Origin: Aureimonas ureilytica DSM 18598 = NBRC 106430
GTDB lineage: Bacteria; Pseudomonadota; Alphaproteobacteria; Rhizobiales; Rhizobiaceae
NCBI RefSeq assembly: GCF_000382705.1
Contig: NZ_ARQE01000008.1
Span: 50,065-90,917 of the forward strand
Length of the DNA stretch: 40,853 bases
Direction: 5' to 3'
Part shown: piece after piece, positions 18,235 to 27,524 of the stretch
Layout: each line of letters opens with the position of its first letter
Position numbering within the stretch: position 1 is the stretch's first letter
Translations under genes and position numbers: made by a program
Notes under the pieces: generated by a model
Told to the model about the DNA's origin: nothing
Database searches by the model: none
Seen by the model: only the letters and a program-made list of their open reading frames with translations

Positions 18235-19200
18235 CTAAAGCCAGCCGCTGCGGCGGAACCGCCAGAACAGGAACCCGGCGATGGCGAGGATGCTGGCCAG
18301 AACGACGTAATAGCCGTAGCGCCAGTGCAACTCGGGCATGTTCTCGAAATTCATGCCGTAGACGCCCGCGATCGCGGTCGGCACCGCGAGGATGGCGGCC
18401 CAGGCGGCGAGCTGGCGGGTGATCTCGCCCTGCCGGTGCTGCTCCAGGAGCGAGGAGGCTTCGAGCGTCGCCGTGATGCTGTCGCGCGCGCCTTCGATCC
18501 GCGCCGAGGCCCGGCGGACCCGGCCGTAGACGTCGCTGAAATAAGGGCGCACGTCGGCGTCGAACCCTTTGTGATCGAGATGCGCGAGGCGTTCCAGCAC
18601 CTCCTCCATCGGCCCCATGATGCGGCCGAAGCGGGCGAGCTCGCGGCGGATCAGGAACAGGCGGTTGATCTCGGCGCGCGTCAGAAAGGCATCGAGCGCG
18701 CGCCGCTCCATGTCGAAGAGGTCCTCCTCGATCGATTCCAGAACCGGCTCGTAATTGGCCACCACGAAGTCGAGAACCCCGTAGAGCACGTAATCGACCC
18801 CGTAGCGCAGGAGCAGCGGCGAGGCTTCGAGCTTGGTGCGCAGAGGCTTGTGGTCGCTGTGCGAGCCGGTGCGGATCGTGACGATCACGTCCTCGCAAAC
18901 GAAGATCGAGGTGTTGCCGTAGCGGATATGGTCGCCCTCGCGCATGGCCGTGCGCGCCACGAGAAACAATTCGTCGTCGTAGATCTCGATCTTGGGGCGC
19001 ACATGCGGATGGCGCGCGTCCTCCAGCGCCAGCGGGTGGAGGTCGAAGCAATGGCCGAGCGCGGCCATCTCGGCTTCGGTCGGGTCCGCGATGCCGATCC
19101 AGACGAAGCCGCCGGGCTCGCGGCGCGGCAGGGGCTCTCCCAGCGAGACTTCGCGCACGCGCTTTCCGTCCCGGTATTCGTAGGCGGCGACGACGGTCAT
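18235..19200 (-). CDS. corA: CorA-family divalent-cation transporter
   Basis: A 321-residue magnesium/cobalt channel-type transporter. A large cytoplasmic alpha/beta and helical N-terminal region (about 1-255; note FVWIGIADPTEAEM and LALEDARHPHVRPKIEIYDD) is followed by two transmembrane helices near the C-terminus. The first ends in the diagnostic GMN motif (IAGVYGMNFENMPEL). The tail is short and basic (FRRSGWL). It is expected to work as a homopentamer in the inner membrane. ATG 19200 (MTVVAAYEYRDG) matches the usual CorA N-terminus although no strong ribosome site is seen; upstream extension would add 44 atypical residues. Its start lies 129 bp downstream of the MCP stop, same strand. Confidence 0.93.
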   Translation of the reverse strand: MTVVAAYEYRDGKRVREVSLGEPLPRREPGGFVWIGIADPTEAEMAALGHCFDLHPLALEDARHPHVRPKIEIYDDELFLVARTAMREGDHIRYGNTSIFVCEDVIVTIRTGSHSDHKPLRTKLEASPLLLRYGVDYVLYGVLDFVVANYEPVLESIEEDLFDMERRALDAFLTRAEINRLFLIRRELARFGRIMGPMEEVLERLAHLDHKGFDADVRPYFSDVYGRVRRASARIEGARDSITATLEASSLLEQHRQGEITRQLAAWAAILAVPTAIAGVYGMNFENMPELHWRYGYYVVLASILAIAGFLFWRFRRSGWL

Positions 19201-19328
19201 GAGGAAGAGCCCGCAACGAGAAAGGAAGGCCTGGTCGGTTCGCCCTCGGGCGAACAGTCCGGCGGCCGCCCCGACGCACGGGTCGGAGCGGCCGCCGATG
19301 AGAGGGGGATGCGAGATCGCGGCAGGGT

Positions 19329-21614
19329 TCAACCGCTCATGCGCTCGAAGCCCTTCTGCCGATCGGTGTCGCCGAGATCGAGCTCGAAGCCGGTTCGCGC
19401 CGCGGGCGTCTGAGCTTCGGCCACCGCCGCGGCCGCTGCCATCGCCTTGCGCGGGGAGCGCGGGGCGGCGGGCTTGAAGCGGCCAACCCGCTCCTGCAGC
19501 GCGCGGACGTCGCTCTGCACCGGCGCTTCCATGGGCAAGCCGTCGAAGCTGCGCGAGGCGGCGGGGGCGCGCTCGTCCTTGTCGCTCAGGCGGAAATAGG
19601 CGATCCGATCGGTCAGGCGGCGGGCCTCGGCGGCGAGCTGCTCGGAGGTCGCCGACATTTCGTTGGCGGCCGAGGCGTTCTGCTGCGTCACCTGATCGAG
19701 CTGCTGGATGGCCGAGCTCGTCTGCTGGGCGACCTCGTCGATCTGCTGGGCCGACTGCGTGACCTGCTGGGTCACCTGATCGAGCTGCTGGATCGCCTGG
19801 TTGATCTGATCGGCGCCGACATTCTGCTCGCGGCAGGCGGCGGAGATTTCGCCGACCAGATCGGCGGTGCGCTGGATGTCGGGAACGAGCTGTTCCAGCA
19901 TCCGGCCGGCTTCCTCGGAGATCGAGAGCGTCGAGGTGGACAGCGTGCTGATTTCGGCGGCCGCGGCCTGCGAGCGCTCCGCGAGCTTGCGCACTTCGGA
20001 GGCGACGACGGCGAAGCCCTTGCCATGGGCGCCGGCCCGCGCCGCTTCGATCGCCGCGTTCAGGGCCAGAAGGTCGGTCTGGCGGGCGATTTCCTGCACG
20101 ATGCGGATGCGGTCGGCGATGGTGCGCATCGCCTCGACCGAGTTGGTGACGGCGGTGCCGCTGCGCTGGGCGTTGCTGGAAGCCTGCGCGGCGATCTTGG
20201 CGGTGGCGCCGGCATTCTCGGCGGTCTGGCGGATATTGGCCGCCATTTCCTCCATGGCCGCCGAAGCCTGTTCGGTTGCGGCGGCCTGTTCGGTCGCGCC
20301 CTGGCCGAGCTGCTGGGTGGAGGCGGCCTGTTCGGTCGCGCCCTGGCCGATCTGCTCGGTGGAGGCGGCCTGCTCGGTCGCGCCCTGGCTCAGCTGCTCG
20401 GCGGTGATGGCGGACTGGCGGGCGCCGGCGGCCACCTGCTGGGCCGAGGACGTGACGTCGGACACGATCTCGCGCAGCTTCAGCGTCATCGTGTTCATGG
20501 CGTTCAGGAGGTCGCCGATCTCGTCGCGGCTGGTGACGGCGGCGGTCTGGCTGAGATCGCCGGCGCCGATGCCTTCGGCGAGCTTCACGGACCGGGCGAG
20601 GCTGCGGGCGATCGAGAAGGAGATCCAGAGCGCGGCGGCGGTGCCGATGAGAACCGCGCCGACGATGAGGCTCATGAGGATGAGACGCGTCGATGCGTAG
20701 GTGCTCTGGGCCTCTTCCGAGTAGCGCGTCGCCTTCAGCGCAAGATCGTCGTTGAACGCGCCGATGAAGCTGGTCAGCTTCTTGGAAACGACGGTCACCT
20801 GATTGTCGAGCATGTCGCGGGCGGCGGCGAACTCGTTGCGCACGCCGACCTGCGCCTGACGGTTGAGTTCGTCGCGGGCTTGCGGCCAGCCGGCATTGAG
20901 CTTGCCGAGAATGTCGGCGCGCTCGCCGCCGAGCTGGCGCGTCAGCGTGTCCAGCAGACCGCGAACCACCGGCTCGCTTTGCTCGGTCGCCGCGGCGGAG
21001 GCCGCGATCTGAGCGTTATCGGGCAGAACCACGGCGGAGATCGCGGAAAGGCGCGCGGCATCCATCGCGTCGAGAAGCTGTGCGGCGGTCAGCGACGCCT
21101 CGCCGGTGCCGGACCGGGCGAGATCGTCGCGCAGAGTACGCAGTTCGGACATGAGGGGCGCGAGGGAGCCGTTCAGCGCCAGGATCGCCTTGCTGCCGTT
21201 CTGGATGTCGGCTTTCGCGAGACTGTCGATCGCCTGATCCGACACGCCCCTCAGCTCCTGCACCAGCGCGGCGAGTTCGGTCATCTTCGGGCGTTCGGCT
21301 TCGCTGGAAGCGGCCGCCAACTGGCTCACGGCGGTGTCGATGCTCTTCCAGTTGTTCGCGACGTCATTCTTGAGCGACGCGGCGAGCGTCTCGTCGTTGC
21401 TGAGGAGGATGCGCAGAAGCAGACGCCGCAGATCGAAGACGTTCGACTGGATCACGAGGCCGTTCTGGACCTGCACGAAGGGGCCGTCCACGAAGCCCGA
21501 CATGGCTTGGTTGGTCTGCCCGAGGCCCTTGAGGGCCACGAAACCACAAGTCCCTAGGAGCACGAGCACGACGCCGAAAGACGTCAGAAGCTTCGCTTTG
21601 ATCGTTACGCGCAT
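19329..21614 (-). CDS. Methyl-accepting chemotaxis protein with expanded signalling hairpin
   Basis: A 761-residue membrane chemoreceptor. TM1 is at about 9-30 and TM2 at 311-335; between them is a 280-residue helical periplasmic sensor of no recognised ligand type. HAMP spans about 336-385. The cytoplasmic hairpin tip includes [20 protein letters not shown] (509-528) and [18 protein letters not shown], which contact CheA/CheW. Compared with the second MCP in this window, it carries exactly 28 extra residues in each hairpin arm (418-445 and 618-645). The tail contains GFELDLG and ends GFERMSG, echoed in the other MCP; no CheR-binding pentapeptide is visible. ATG 21614 ([10 protein letters not shown]) is chosen by analogy with that protein. 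Confidence 0.93.
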   Translation of the reverse strand: MRVTIKAKLLTSFGVVLVLLGTCGFVALKGLGQTNQAMSGFVDGPFVQVQNGLVIQSNVFDLRRLLLRILLSNDETLAASLKNDVANNWKSIDTAVSQLAAASSEAERPKMTELAALVQELRGVSDQAIDSLAKADIQNGSKAILALNGSLAPLMSELRTLRDDLARSGTGEASLTAAQLLDAMDAARLSAISAVVLPDNAQIAASAAATEQSEPVVRGLLDTLTRQLGGERADILGKLNAGWPQARDELNRQAQVGVRNEFAAARDMLDNQVTVVSKKLTSFIGAFNDDLALKATRYSEEAQSTYASTRLILMSLIVGAVLIGTAAALWISFSIARSLARSVKLAEGIGAGDLSQTAAVTSRDEIGDLLNAMNTMTLKLREIVSDVTSSAQQVAAGARQSAITAEQLSQGATEQAASTEQIGQGATEQAASTQQLGQGATEQAAATEQASAAMEEMAANIRQTAENAGATAKIAAQASSNAQRSGTAVTNSVEAMRTIADRIRIVQEIARQTDLLALNAAIEAARAGAHGKGFAVVASEVRKLAERSQAAAAEISTLSTSTLSISEEAGRMLEQLVPDIQRTADLVGEISAACREQNVGADQINQAIQQLDQVTQQVTQSAQQIDEVAQQTSSAIQQLDQVTQQNASAANEMSATSEQLAAEARRLTDRIAYFRLSDKDERAPAASRSFDGLPMEAPVQSDVRALQERVGRFKPAAPRSPRKAMAAAAAVAEAQTPAARTGFELDLGDTDRQKGFERMSG
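19687..19793. repeat. 84-bp-spaced direct repeat inside the MCP gene (C-terminal arm)
   Basis: The string GTCACCTGATCGAGCTGCTG occurs at 19687 and again at 19771, 84 bp (28 codons) apart. The repeat encodes the duplicated QQLDQVTQQ segment and creates a 28-residue expansion of the descending hairpin arm. It keeps the reading frame and the heptad phase. Confidence 0.85.
20281..20406. repeat. Three 42-bp tandem repeats inside the MCP gene (N-terminal arm)
   Basis: Units begin at 20281, 20323 and 20365, each opening GCGGCCTG(T/C)TCGGTCGCGC. They encode 14-residue (two-heptad) units [14 protein letters not shown]. The first two are almost identical and the third diverges towards its end, suggesting a fairly recent slippage or recombination duplication. 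Confidence 0.9.
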
Positions 21615-22042
21615 TGCGGTCCTCTCCGGGTTCCGACGCATTCGGAACAGTGGCTGATCGGGATCGAGGTCGTGCGGAAGCCCCCGCGCGCCAGCGCAGG
21701 CTTCGGCAATTCGCTCGCGCGCCGCTTGCCCAGGTTTTGCCGGACAGGTGACGCTGGTTTTATGGGCGGATAGGCGGTCGCAGCGGCCTCGACCGTCTTG
21801 CCCCGGCCTGGCCTGCTGATTCCTTAAATTCCGTCTCGGAGATTGCGCGAAATTGATTGAAGGGAATCTAACGTTGGAGAAGGTTCCATCCCGCTTTCGA
21901 AAATTCACCCAAGTATTGCCGATACGAGTCAGCCGGGACTTTACCTTCACCCACTCCCGCCTCGACTGTGGGAAGACAGCGCATGGTTGCACCGCGTCGC
22001 GCTACCCTTCCCAAGCCAAGTGCGCGCCCATATCCTGACGTC
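21615..22042. other. Divergent intergenic region, 428 bp
   Basis: This gap lies between the MCP and the radical-SAM gene and presumably holds both promoters. The central part (about 21820-21930) is unusually A/T-rich for this replicon, e.g. TTCCTTAAATTCCG and GCGAAATTGATTGAAGG. No clear inverted-repeat operator or small gene was recognised. Confidence 0.45.
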
Positions 22043-23107
22043 ATGGCCCCTCGCCCGCTCATCGACCCCAGCCTCATCTATATCGAGCCCGCCGCCCTCG
22101 CCCATCCGCGCGGGCAGGCCATTCTGGCGCGCTTTCCACGAGCCGAGCGGGTGGAGGTGGACAGCCACTGGCGTATTCCGGCCCTTTTCAACGATCCATC
22201 GAGCGTCGAGGATTGGCTGCGCATCAAGCGCGACGTGCTGGTGCTCGGCGTAAAGAAGGGCATGACGATGCGCCCGAACGGGCGCAGCGCCGATTTCATT
22301 GCGCCCTCCTCCTCCAATGGCTGCGCGATGGCCTGCGCCTATTGCTATGTGCCGCGCCGCAAGGGCTATGCGAACCCGGTCTCGGTCTTCGTCAACGGCG
22401 AGGATGTCGCGTGGGCGCTCACGCGCCATGCCGCGAAGCTCGGCGCCAAGCTAGAGCCGAACACGATCGATCCGGTCGCGTGGGTCTACGATCTCGGGGA
22501 GAACGGCGATCTCTCCGTCGATGCCACGCTGTCGGACAATGTGCGCCTGCTGGTGGCGGCGTTTCGCGACATCCCGAACGCCAAGGGCTCGTTCGCGACG
22601 AAATACGTCAATCGCGATCTTCTGGACTACGACCCGCAAGGGCGCACGCGCATCCGCTTCTCCCTGATGCCCCAAGCCATGGCGCGGATCGTCGATATCC
22701 GCACCTCACCGATCCCCGAGCGCATCGCGGCGATCAACGATTTCGTGGCGGCCGGCTACGAGGTTCACGTGAACTTCTCGCCGGTGATCGTTCACGAAGG
22801 ATGGGAACCGGAGTGGAAGGCGCTGTTCGCCGAACTCGACGCCGCGCTCTCGCCCGCCGCCAAGCGGCAACTCAAATGTGAGATCATCATGCTGACGCAC
22901 AACGCGGCTCTGCACGAGATCAATATGGGCTGGCACCCGAAAGGCGAGGACTTCCTGTGGCGCCCGGACCTTCAGGAGGAAAAGCTCAGCCAGAGCGGCA
23001 TGACCAATCTGCGCTATCGCCACGGCTGGAAAGGGCAATGGCTGGCGCGGCTGCGCGGCTGGCTCGGCGAGGCCATGCCCTATTGCGAAATCCGCTACGC
23101 CTTCTGA
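22043..23107 (+). CDS. Spore-photoproduct-lyase-family radical SAM protein
   Basis: A 354-residue radical SAM enzyme. The [4Fe-4S] cluster motif CxxxCxxC is Cys94, Cys98 and Cys101 in SSSNGCAMACAYCYVPRRKG. The surrounding sequence matches the proteobacterial spore-photoproduct-lyase-like family found in non-sporulating bacteria. The only other cysteines are 279 and 348: nothing sits about 44 residues after the motif where Bacillus SPL has its essential hydrogen-donor Cys141, so authentic photoproduct repair chemistry is doubtful. Start ATG 22043 (MAPRPLIDPSLIYIEP) is the most family-like; alternatives at 21968 and 21983 add a non-conserved basic stretch. No ribosome site is strong at any of them. 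Convergent with the DUF2934 gene. Confidence 0.85.
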   Translation: MAPRPLIDPSLIYIEPAALAHPRGQAILARFPRAERVEVDSHWRIPALFNDPSSVEDWLRIKRDVLVLGVKKGMTMRPNGRSADFIAPSSSNGCAMACAYCYVPRRKGYANPVSVFVNGEDVAWALTRHAAKLGAKLEPNTIDPVAWVYDLGENGDLSVDATLSDNVRLLVAAFRDIPNAKGSFATKYVNRDLLDYDPQGRTRIRFSLMPQAMARIVDIRTSPIPERIAAINDFVAAGYEVHVNFSPVIVHEGWEPEWKALFAELDAALSPAAKRQLKCEIIMLTHNAALHEINMGWHPKGEDFLWRPDLQEEKLSQSGMTNLRYRHGWKGQWLARLRGWLGEAMPYCEIRYAF

Positions 23108-23126
23108 CGAGGCGCGGGCGCATGGC

Positions 23127-23145
23127 CCGGCCTATGCTCGGCCGG
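23127..23145. terminator. Possible bidirectional terminator hairpin
   Basis: CCGGCC and GGCCGG with a 7-base loop lie in the 49-bp gap between two convergent genes. No T tract is present, so this is only a positional argument. Confidence 0.3.
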
Positions 23146-23156
23146 ACAGCCTGGGG

Positions 23157-23396
23157 TCAGTGATAGGTCGCGGTTTCCGCGACATAGGGCTGGGCGGACC
23201 AGAGCATCCGGCGCATGAAGGCGATCTCGCCCTCCACCGCGTTCGGCTGATACCAGGGCTGGGCCGGATCGGACGCCGCGCGTTGGCGCTCCGCCATCAG
23301 CCAATGTTCCAGAGCCCGGCCCTCGGGATAGCCCTCCGATTGCCAGATCGCATAGGCGCGATCCCGGATCATCTGAATGTCTTCGCCAAGGAACAT
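23157..23396 (-). CDS. DUF2934-family small protein
   Basis: A 79-residue cytoplasmic protein. IRDRAYAIWQSEGYPEG followed by RALEHWLMAERQ is the whole DUF2934 pattern, a short helical module common in Hyphomicrobiales whose function is not established. The C-terminal half (PWYQPNAVEGEIAFMRRMLW) is a less conserved extension. ATG 23396 is chosen because AGGGG lies about 9 bases upstream; an in-frame ATG at 23423 has its purine-rich stretch too close. Stands alone, convergent with the radical SAM gene. Confidence 0.8.
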   Translation of the reverse strand: MFLGEDIQMIRDRAYAIWQSEGYPEGRALEHWLMAERQRAASDPAQPWYQPNAVEGEIAFMRRMLWSAQPYVAETATYH

Positions 23397-23523
23397 CGTC
23401 GTACACCCCTGCAACAGCATTCCTCTGGGAAAGCTAGGGCGGATGCGCGGGCGCGAATAGGGTGATGCGGCAACAGTGCCGCGCCGTCCCTCCCCTCCCC
23501 TGTCGCGAAGGCGAGGGGCGTCG

Positions 23524-23552
23524 AGCGGGCCGACCGATGAGGCCGGCCCGCT
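23524..23552 (-). terminator. Candidate terminator hairpin after rpiB
   Basis: AGCGGGCC (23524-23531) and GGCCCGCT (23545-23552) form an 8-bp stem, 15 bp beyond the rpiB stop codon in the direction of transcription. There is no U run, so efficiency is uncertain. Confidence 0.4.
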
Positions 23553-23567
23553 GGACACTCTTCAGTC

Positions 23568-24029
23568 TCAGGCGGTCTTGTACTTCTGCTCGACCGCGTC
23601 GATCGCATCGACATTCGGGCCCGAGGAGGATGCGGGGTCGAAGGTCTGGGCGAGATAGCTGTCGACGATGGCCTTGGCGAGTTCGGGGCCGATGACGCGG
23701 GCGCCCATCGTGATGATCTGTGCGTTGTTGGAGAGCGCGGCGCGCTCGGCCGAATAGGTGTCGTGCGTAAGGGCCGCGCGGATGCCCGGCACCTTGTTGG
23801 CCGAGATGCACACGCCGATGCCCGTGCCGCAGATCAGGATGCCGCGATCATAGGTGCCGTCCACGACCTGGCTCGCGATGCGGTCCGTCGTGGTGGCGTA
23901 GCGCTCGCTTTCGCCCGACGGCGCGGCGCTCGCATCCACCACCTCGAGATCGCTGCGCTTCTGCAGATGCTCCAGGATCACCTTGACGAGAGGAACACCG
24001 GCGCTGTCGCCGCCCAGAACGATCTTCAT
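23568..24029 (-). CDS. rpiB: RpiB/LacAB-family sugar-phosphate isomerase (EryI-like)
   Basis: A 153-residue aldose-ketose isomerase. GGDSAG near the N-terminus and [20 protein letters not shown] with the catalytic Cys67 identify the RpiB fold; [20 protein letters not shown] carries the phosphate/substrate-binding His and Arg region. RpiB interconverts ribose 5-phosphate and ribulose 5-phosphate. A subgroup, EryI of Brucella and relatives, instead isomerises D-erythrulose 4-phosphate to D-erythrose 4-phosphate, and the tail [20 protein letters not shown] with a long C-terminus resembles that subgroup as I recall it. Both reactions would feed the nearby transketolase. Same strand as the SorC regulator, 114 bp downstream of it. 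Confidence 0.85.
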   Translation of the reverse strand: MKIVLGGDSAGVPLVKVILEHLQKRSDLEVVDASAAPSGESERYATTTDRIASQVVDGTYDRGILICGTGIGVCISANKVPGIRAALTHDTYSAERAALSNNAQIITMGARVIGPELAKAIVDSYLAQTFDPASSSGPNVDAIDAVEQKYKTA

Positions 24030-24121
24030 GGTCTTGTCTCCTTGGGGCCTTAAGGTCGGGCGCAAGCCTCGCTCGGCCCGGACGGACGGCCCATCGCCGC
24101 GCCGCCTGATATCTGTTACTT

Positions 24122-24146
24122 CAAACACTTTCCGTTCAAATGTTCA
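24122..24146 (-). promoter_or_regulatory. Direct repeats resembling SorC-type half-sites upstream of rpiB
   Basis: On the minus strand TTGAACATTTGAACG is followed by a further TTTGA. The repeated TGAAC unit is the same half-site that makes up the palindrome at 25215-25228. Its position upstream of rpiB, overlapping the end of the regulator gene, suits control by that regulator. Confidence 0.4.
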
Positions 24147-25202
24147 AGGCGTCGCCAGCCGATCCCCGGCCGGACGCAGGGCCTCGTCCAGTGCCAGAAT
24201 GCTTTGGGCGTTGGCGAGCGAGGTCGCCAATATGTCGAGAACTCCGGTGCGCAGCGCGGCGAGGATGGCGACCGTCTTGGTCGGTTCGGAGGCGATGGCG
24301 ACGACATGGGGGATGGCGCGCATCTCGTCCAGCCGGAGGCCGATCACCCGCCCGCCGAGGATCTCGTTGCGCTCGCGCCCGTCGAGGTCGAAGAAGTCGT
24401 AGCCCATGAGATCGCCGACGACGCCGGCGGCGCGGGCGGCGAGGATTTCGTCGCGCTTGAACCAGCCCATGCGCACCATGTGGCTTTCCTCGCCGAGATC
24501 GCCGATGCCGATCAGCGCGAAATCGGCCGAGCGCGCGACGTCGAGCGTGCGCCGAACGGTCTGGTTGCGCAAAAGCGCGTCGCGCAAGGCGGCTTCCGGC
24601 ACATAGGCGGGCGCGTAGAGCGTTTCGGGCGTGCCGCCGAAGCGCCGGGCCAGCTTGCGGCAGATATGGTCGGCATTGCCAGGCTCGCCCGCCCGGTGCG
24701 CGCCGCCGGTGGCGCAGACGAACACGGCGCTGCCGAGCCCCGGGCGGCCGCGCGTGTCCGCCACCGCCGCCACGTTGCGGCCCATGCCGACCGCCACCGT
24801 CGATCCGTCGTGAAGCTCGCGGTCGAGGAAATCGGCCACCACCAGCGCCACCTCGTCGCGCTGCGCCTCCGCATCCGCCCGGTCGGCCGCGATCAGGGCG
24901 CGTTTCAGGCCGAAGCGGGCGCGAAGGCGCTCCTCGATATCGGCGGCCACGGTGCGATGAACGCGAATGCGCACGTCCACGACGCCTTCCTCGCGCGCCT
25001 GGCGCAGGAGACGGCTGACCTTCATGCGCGACAGGCCGAACTCGGCGGCAATGTCGGCCTGCGTCGCCTCGCCTTCGTAGTAGCGGCGCGCGATCTCGGT
25101 CATCAGCTCGATCTCGTTCGGTGCGATCGCGTCCATGCAGCCCTCCGCCCTCGGCGTGGCGGGCGGCTCCGCTTCGAGCCGACCCGTGTTGGATGTGTTC
25201 AT
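24144..25202 (-). CDS. SorC-family sugar-phosphate-responsive regulator (EryD-like)
   Basis: A 352-residue regulator of the SorC/DeoR_C type. The N-terminal helix-turn-helix is IARRYYEGEATQADIAAEFG then LSRMKVSRLLRQAREEGVVD. The remaining 260 residues form the sugar-phosphate-binding domain (VAVGMGRNVAAVAD, LIGIGDLGEES, GDLMGYDFFDLDG, IPHVVAIASEPTKTVAILAA). EryD, the erythritol regulator, and other polyol regulators belong to this family. ATG 25202 (AGGG upstream) and ATG 25136 (MDAIAPNEIEL, GGAGGG upstream) are both plausible; the second gives the usual family length (330). Divergent from tkt and upstream of rpiB. The 25196-25228 operator-like repeats suggest autoregulation. Confidence 0.88.
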   Translation of the reverse strand: MNTSNTGRLEAEPPATPRAEGCMDAIAPNEIELMTEIARRYYEGEATQADIAAEFGLSRMKVSRLLRQAREEGVVDVRIRVHRTVAADIEERLRARFGLKRALIAADRADAEAQRDEVALVVADFLDRELHDGSTVAVGMGRNVAAVADTRGRPGLGSAVFVCATGGAHRAGEPGNADHICRKLARRFGGTPETLYAPAYVPEAALRDALLRNQTVRRTLDVARSADFALIGIGDLGEESHMVRMGWFKRDEILAARAAGVVGDLMGYDFFDLDGRERNEILGGRVIGLRLDEMRAIPHVVAIASEPTKTVAILAALRTGVLDILATSLANAQSILALDEALRPAGDRLATP

Positions 25203-25228
25203 ATGGTATTTCCCTGTTCATATGAACA
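25196..25228. promoter_or_regulatory. Operator-like palindrome and second half-site between sorC-type gene and tkt
   Basis: TGTTCATATGAACA (25215-25228) is a perfect 14-bp palindrome. A second, imperfect copy opens with TGTTCATATG at 25196, 19 bp away (about two helical turns). The first copy overlaps the earlier regulator start codon. This A/T-rich patch stands out from its GC-rich surroundings and is the best candidate binding site for the SorC-type regulator. Confidence 0.6.
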
Positions 25229-25384
25229 TATTTCATCGGAGGCGATTGATTTGACGCGTGCCGCGTGGGAATGCTCGTGCCGGAACGGACAGGGTTTCCA
25301 GCCCCTCGCCCGCTCGCCCTGGCGCTCCGGCGCGGACGGGGCGGCGAGCGGATGGGCGCGGAGCCCATCTCTTGGAGGACCCGC

Positions 25385-27397
25385 ATGCTCGACAAACCGA
25401 ACCTTCCCCCCCTCGACGCCAAGGTGACGCGCTATCTGGCAAGCGGCATCCGCTTTCTGTCGATGGACGCGGTGGAGGCCGCCAATTCCGGCCATCCCGG
25501 CATGCCGCTCGGCATGGCCGATGTCGCGACGGTTCTGTTCTCGCGCTTCATGAAGTTCGACGCCAGCCAGCCCAACTGGCCCGACCGCGACCGCTTCGTC
25601 CTGTCGGCCGGCCACGGCTCGATGCTTCTTTACAGCCTCCTGCACCTCACGGGCTACGAGGACTTCTCGATCGACGAGCTGAAGCGCTTCCGCCAGCTTC
25701 ATTCCAAGGCCGCCGGCCATCCCGAGTTCGGCGAAGGCGCCGGCATCGAGACCACGACCGGCCCGCTCGGCCAGGGGCTGGCCACCGCCGTCGGCATGGC
25801 GCTCGCCGAGCGCATCCTGAACGCGCGCTTCGGCTCCGATCTCTGCGAACATTATACCTATACGATCGCGGGCGACGGCTGCCTGATGGAAGGCGTCAGC
25901 CAGGAGGCGATCTCGCTCGCCGGCCATCTGAAGCTGAACAAGCTGATCGTCCTGTGGGACGACAACCGCATCACGATCGACGGCGCGACCGATCTCACCA
26001 CCTCCGACGACGTCGCGGGCCGCTTCGCCTCGGCCAACTGGAACACGGACGCCGTGGACGGGCATGACCCGGTCGCGATCGCGGCCGCGATCGAGCGCGC
26101 GCAGACCTCCGACAAGCCCACCCTCATCGCCTGCCGCACCACGATCGGCTATGGCGCGGGCAAGAAGGCCGGCACGTCCGGCGTCCACGGCTCGCCGCTC
26201 GGCGCCGAGGGCATCGCCCATGCGCGCGAATATTTCACCTGGGCGCACGAGCCCTTCGTTCTGCCCGAAGACCTGACCGACCAGTGGAAGAGCTTCGGCC
26301 GTCGCGGCGCGGCGGACGCCAAGGCCTGGGCCGAGCGCCTCGCCCAAGCGGACGCGGCGAAGCGCGAGGCTTTCGAGCGCGTCCTGAAGGACGGGTTCGA
26401 CGGCGATCCGGCCGCGATGCTGGCCGAGCTGAAGTCGAAGATGCTGACCGACAAGGCCTCGCTCGCCACGCGCAAGGCCGGCCAGATGGTGATCGACGCG
26501 CTGGCGGCCAAATCCGCCAAGCTGATCGGCGGCTCGGCCGACCTGTCGGGCTCGAACCTCACCAAGGCGGGCGGCGCCAAGCCGGTCCAGGCCGGGGCCT
26601 ATGACGGCAATTACGTGTTCTACGGCGTGCGCGAGCATGCCATGGCCGCGATCATGAACGGCCTGTCGCTGCATGGCGGCTTCACGCCCTTCGGCGGCAC
26701 GTTCCTATGCTTCTCCGATTATGCGCGCCCGGCCATGCGCCTGTCCGCCCTCATGCACCAGCCGGTCGTCTACGTCATGACGCATGACTCGATCGGCCAG
26801 GGCGAGGACGGCCCGACGCATCAGCCGATCGAGCACCTCGCTTCGCTGCGCGCCATGCCGAACATGCTCGTCATGCGCCCGGCCGATGGGATCGAGACCG
26901 TGGAATGCTGGGAAGCGGCGCTCGGCGACGTGAAGGCGCCCACGACCCTCGTCCTGTCCCGCCAGAACCTTAAGGCGGTCCGCACGGAAGCCTCGGCCGA
27001 AAACCTCTCGGCCAAGGGCGGCTACGTGCTGCGCGAGGCTGAGGGCGGGGCGCGCGAGGTGACGATCCTCGCCACCGGCTCCGAGGTCGAGATCGCGGTC
27101 GCGGCAGCCGAGAAGCTCGCCGGCGAAGGCGTGAAGGCGGCGGTCGTCTCCCTGCCCTGCTGGGAGCTCTTCGCCAAGCAGCCCAAGGCCTATCGCGACA
27201 CCGTGCTCGGCCAGGCGCCGCGCATCGCCGTCGAAGCCGCCTCCCCCTTCGGCTGGACGCGCTTCGTCGAGGACGAGGACGACGTGATCGGCATGACCGG
27301 CTTCGGCGCCTCGGCGCCGGGCGGCGATCTCTACAAGCATTTCGGCATCACCGCCGAGAAGGTCGCGGAAAAGGCCAAGGCCAAGGCCCGCGCCTGA
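25385..27397 (+). CDS. tkt: Transketolase
   Basis: A 670-residue thiamine-diphosphate enzyme moving two-carbon units between ketose and aldose phosphates in the pentose-phosphate pathway. [11 protein letters not shown] (35-45) and TGPLGQG (125-131) belong to the N-terminal domain. GDGCLMEG (163-170) with DDNRITIDG is the ThDP/metal-binding motif. The pyrimidine domain shows GSADLSGSN, the catalytic Glu in GVREHAM, and [16 protein letters not shown]. Full length for the family. ATG 25385 follows GGAGGA; an upstream in-frame ATG adds a non-conserved region. It heads a plus-strand set with a TIM homologue and aldolase, divergent from the SorC-type regulator. Probably a second copy besides a housekeeping enzyme, which cannot be checked here. 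Confidence 0.96.
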   Translation: MLDKPNLPPLDAKVTRYLASGIRFLSMDAVEAANSGHPGMPLGMADVATVLFSRFMKFDASQPNWPDRDRFVLSAGHGSMLLYSLLHLTGYEDFSIDELKRFRQLHSKAAGHPEFGEGAGIETTTGPLGQGLATAVGMALAERILNARFGSDLCEHYTYTIAGDGCLMEGVSQEAISLAGHLKLNKLIVLWDDNRITIDGATDLTTSDDVAGRFASANWNTDAVDGHDPVAIAAAIERAQTSDKPTLIACRTTIGYGAGKKAGTSGVHGSPLGAEGIAHAREYFTWAHEPFVLPEDLTDQWKSFGRRGAADAKAWAERLAQADAAKREAFERVLKDGFDGDPAAMLAELKSKMLTDKASLATRKAGQMVIDALAAKSAKLIGGSADLSGSNLTKAGGAKPVQAGAYDGNYVFYGVREHAMAAIMNGLSLHGGFTPFGGTFLCFSDYARPAMRLSALMHQPVVYVMTHDSIGQGEDGPTHQPIEHLASLRAMPNMLVMRPADGIETVECWEAALGDVKAPTTLVLSRQNLKAVRTEASAENLSAKGGYVLREAEGGAREVTILATGSEVEIAVAAAEKLAGEGVKAAVVSLPCWELFAKQPKAYRDTVLGQAPRIAVEAASPFGWTRFVEDEDDVIGMTGFGASAPGGDLYKHFGITAEKVAEKAKAKARA

Positions 27398-27408
27398 CAC
27401 GGCAAGCC

Positions 27409-27443
27409 AAAGGGGCCGGTTCGAAAGAGCCGGCCCCTTTTTT
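27409..27443 (+). terminator. Rho-independent terminator after tkt
   Basis: GGGGCCGG (27412-27419) pairs with CCGGCCCC (27430-27437) around a TTC-GAAA-GAG loop region; the downstream run of T starts directly at the stem. A textbook terminator 12 bp after the stop codon. It separates tkt from the TIM/aldolase pair, which would therefore need read-through or their own promoter. Confidence 0.9.
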
Positions 27444-27524
27444 GTGGGGCGCTCGCGGACGGCGCCCCTCCCCGCGCGGTCGACACGCCGCCGGATCGAA
27501 CGCAGACGAATTGGAGAGAGTATT

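Noticed and set aside
20281-20406. Tandem 42-bp repeats as a CRISPR array
   Set aside because: The repeats are contiguous without unique spacers, in frame inside the MCP gene, and encode two-heptad coiled-coil units.
21880-21930. Sigma-28-like GCCGATA sequence near the MCP gene
   Set aside because: It points towards the radical SAM gene rather than the MCP, and the upstream box does not match the flagellar promoter pattern.
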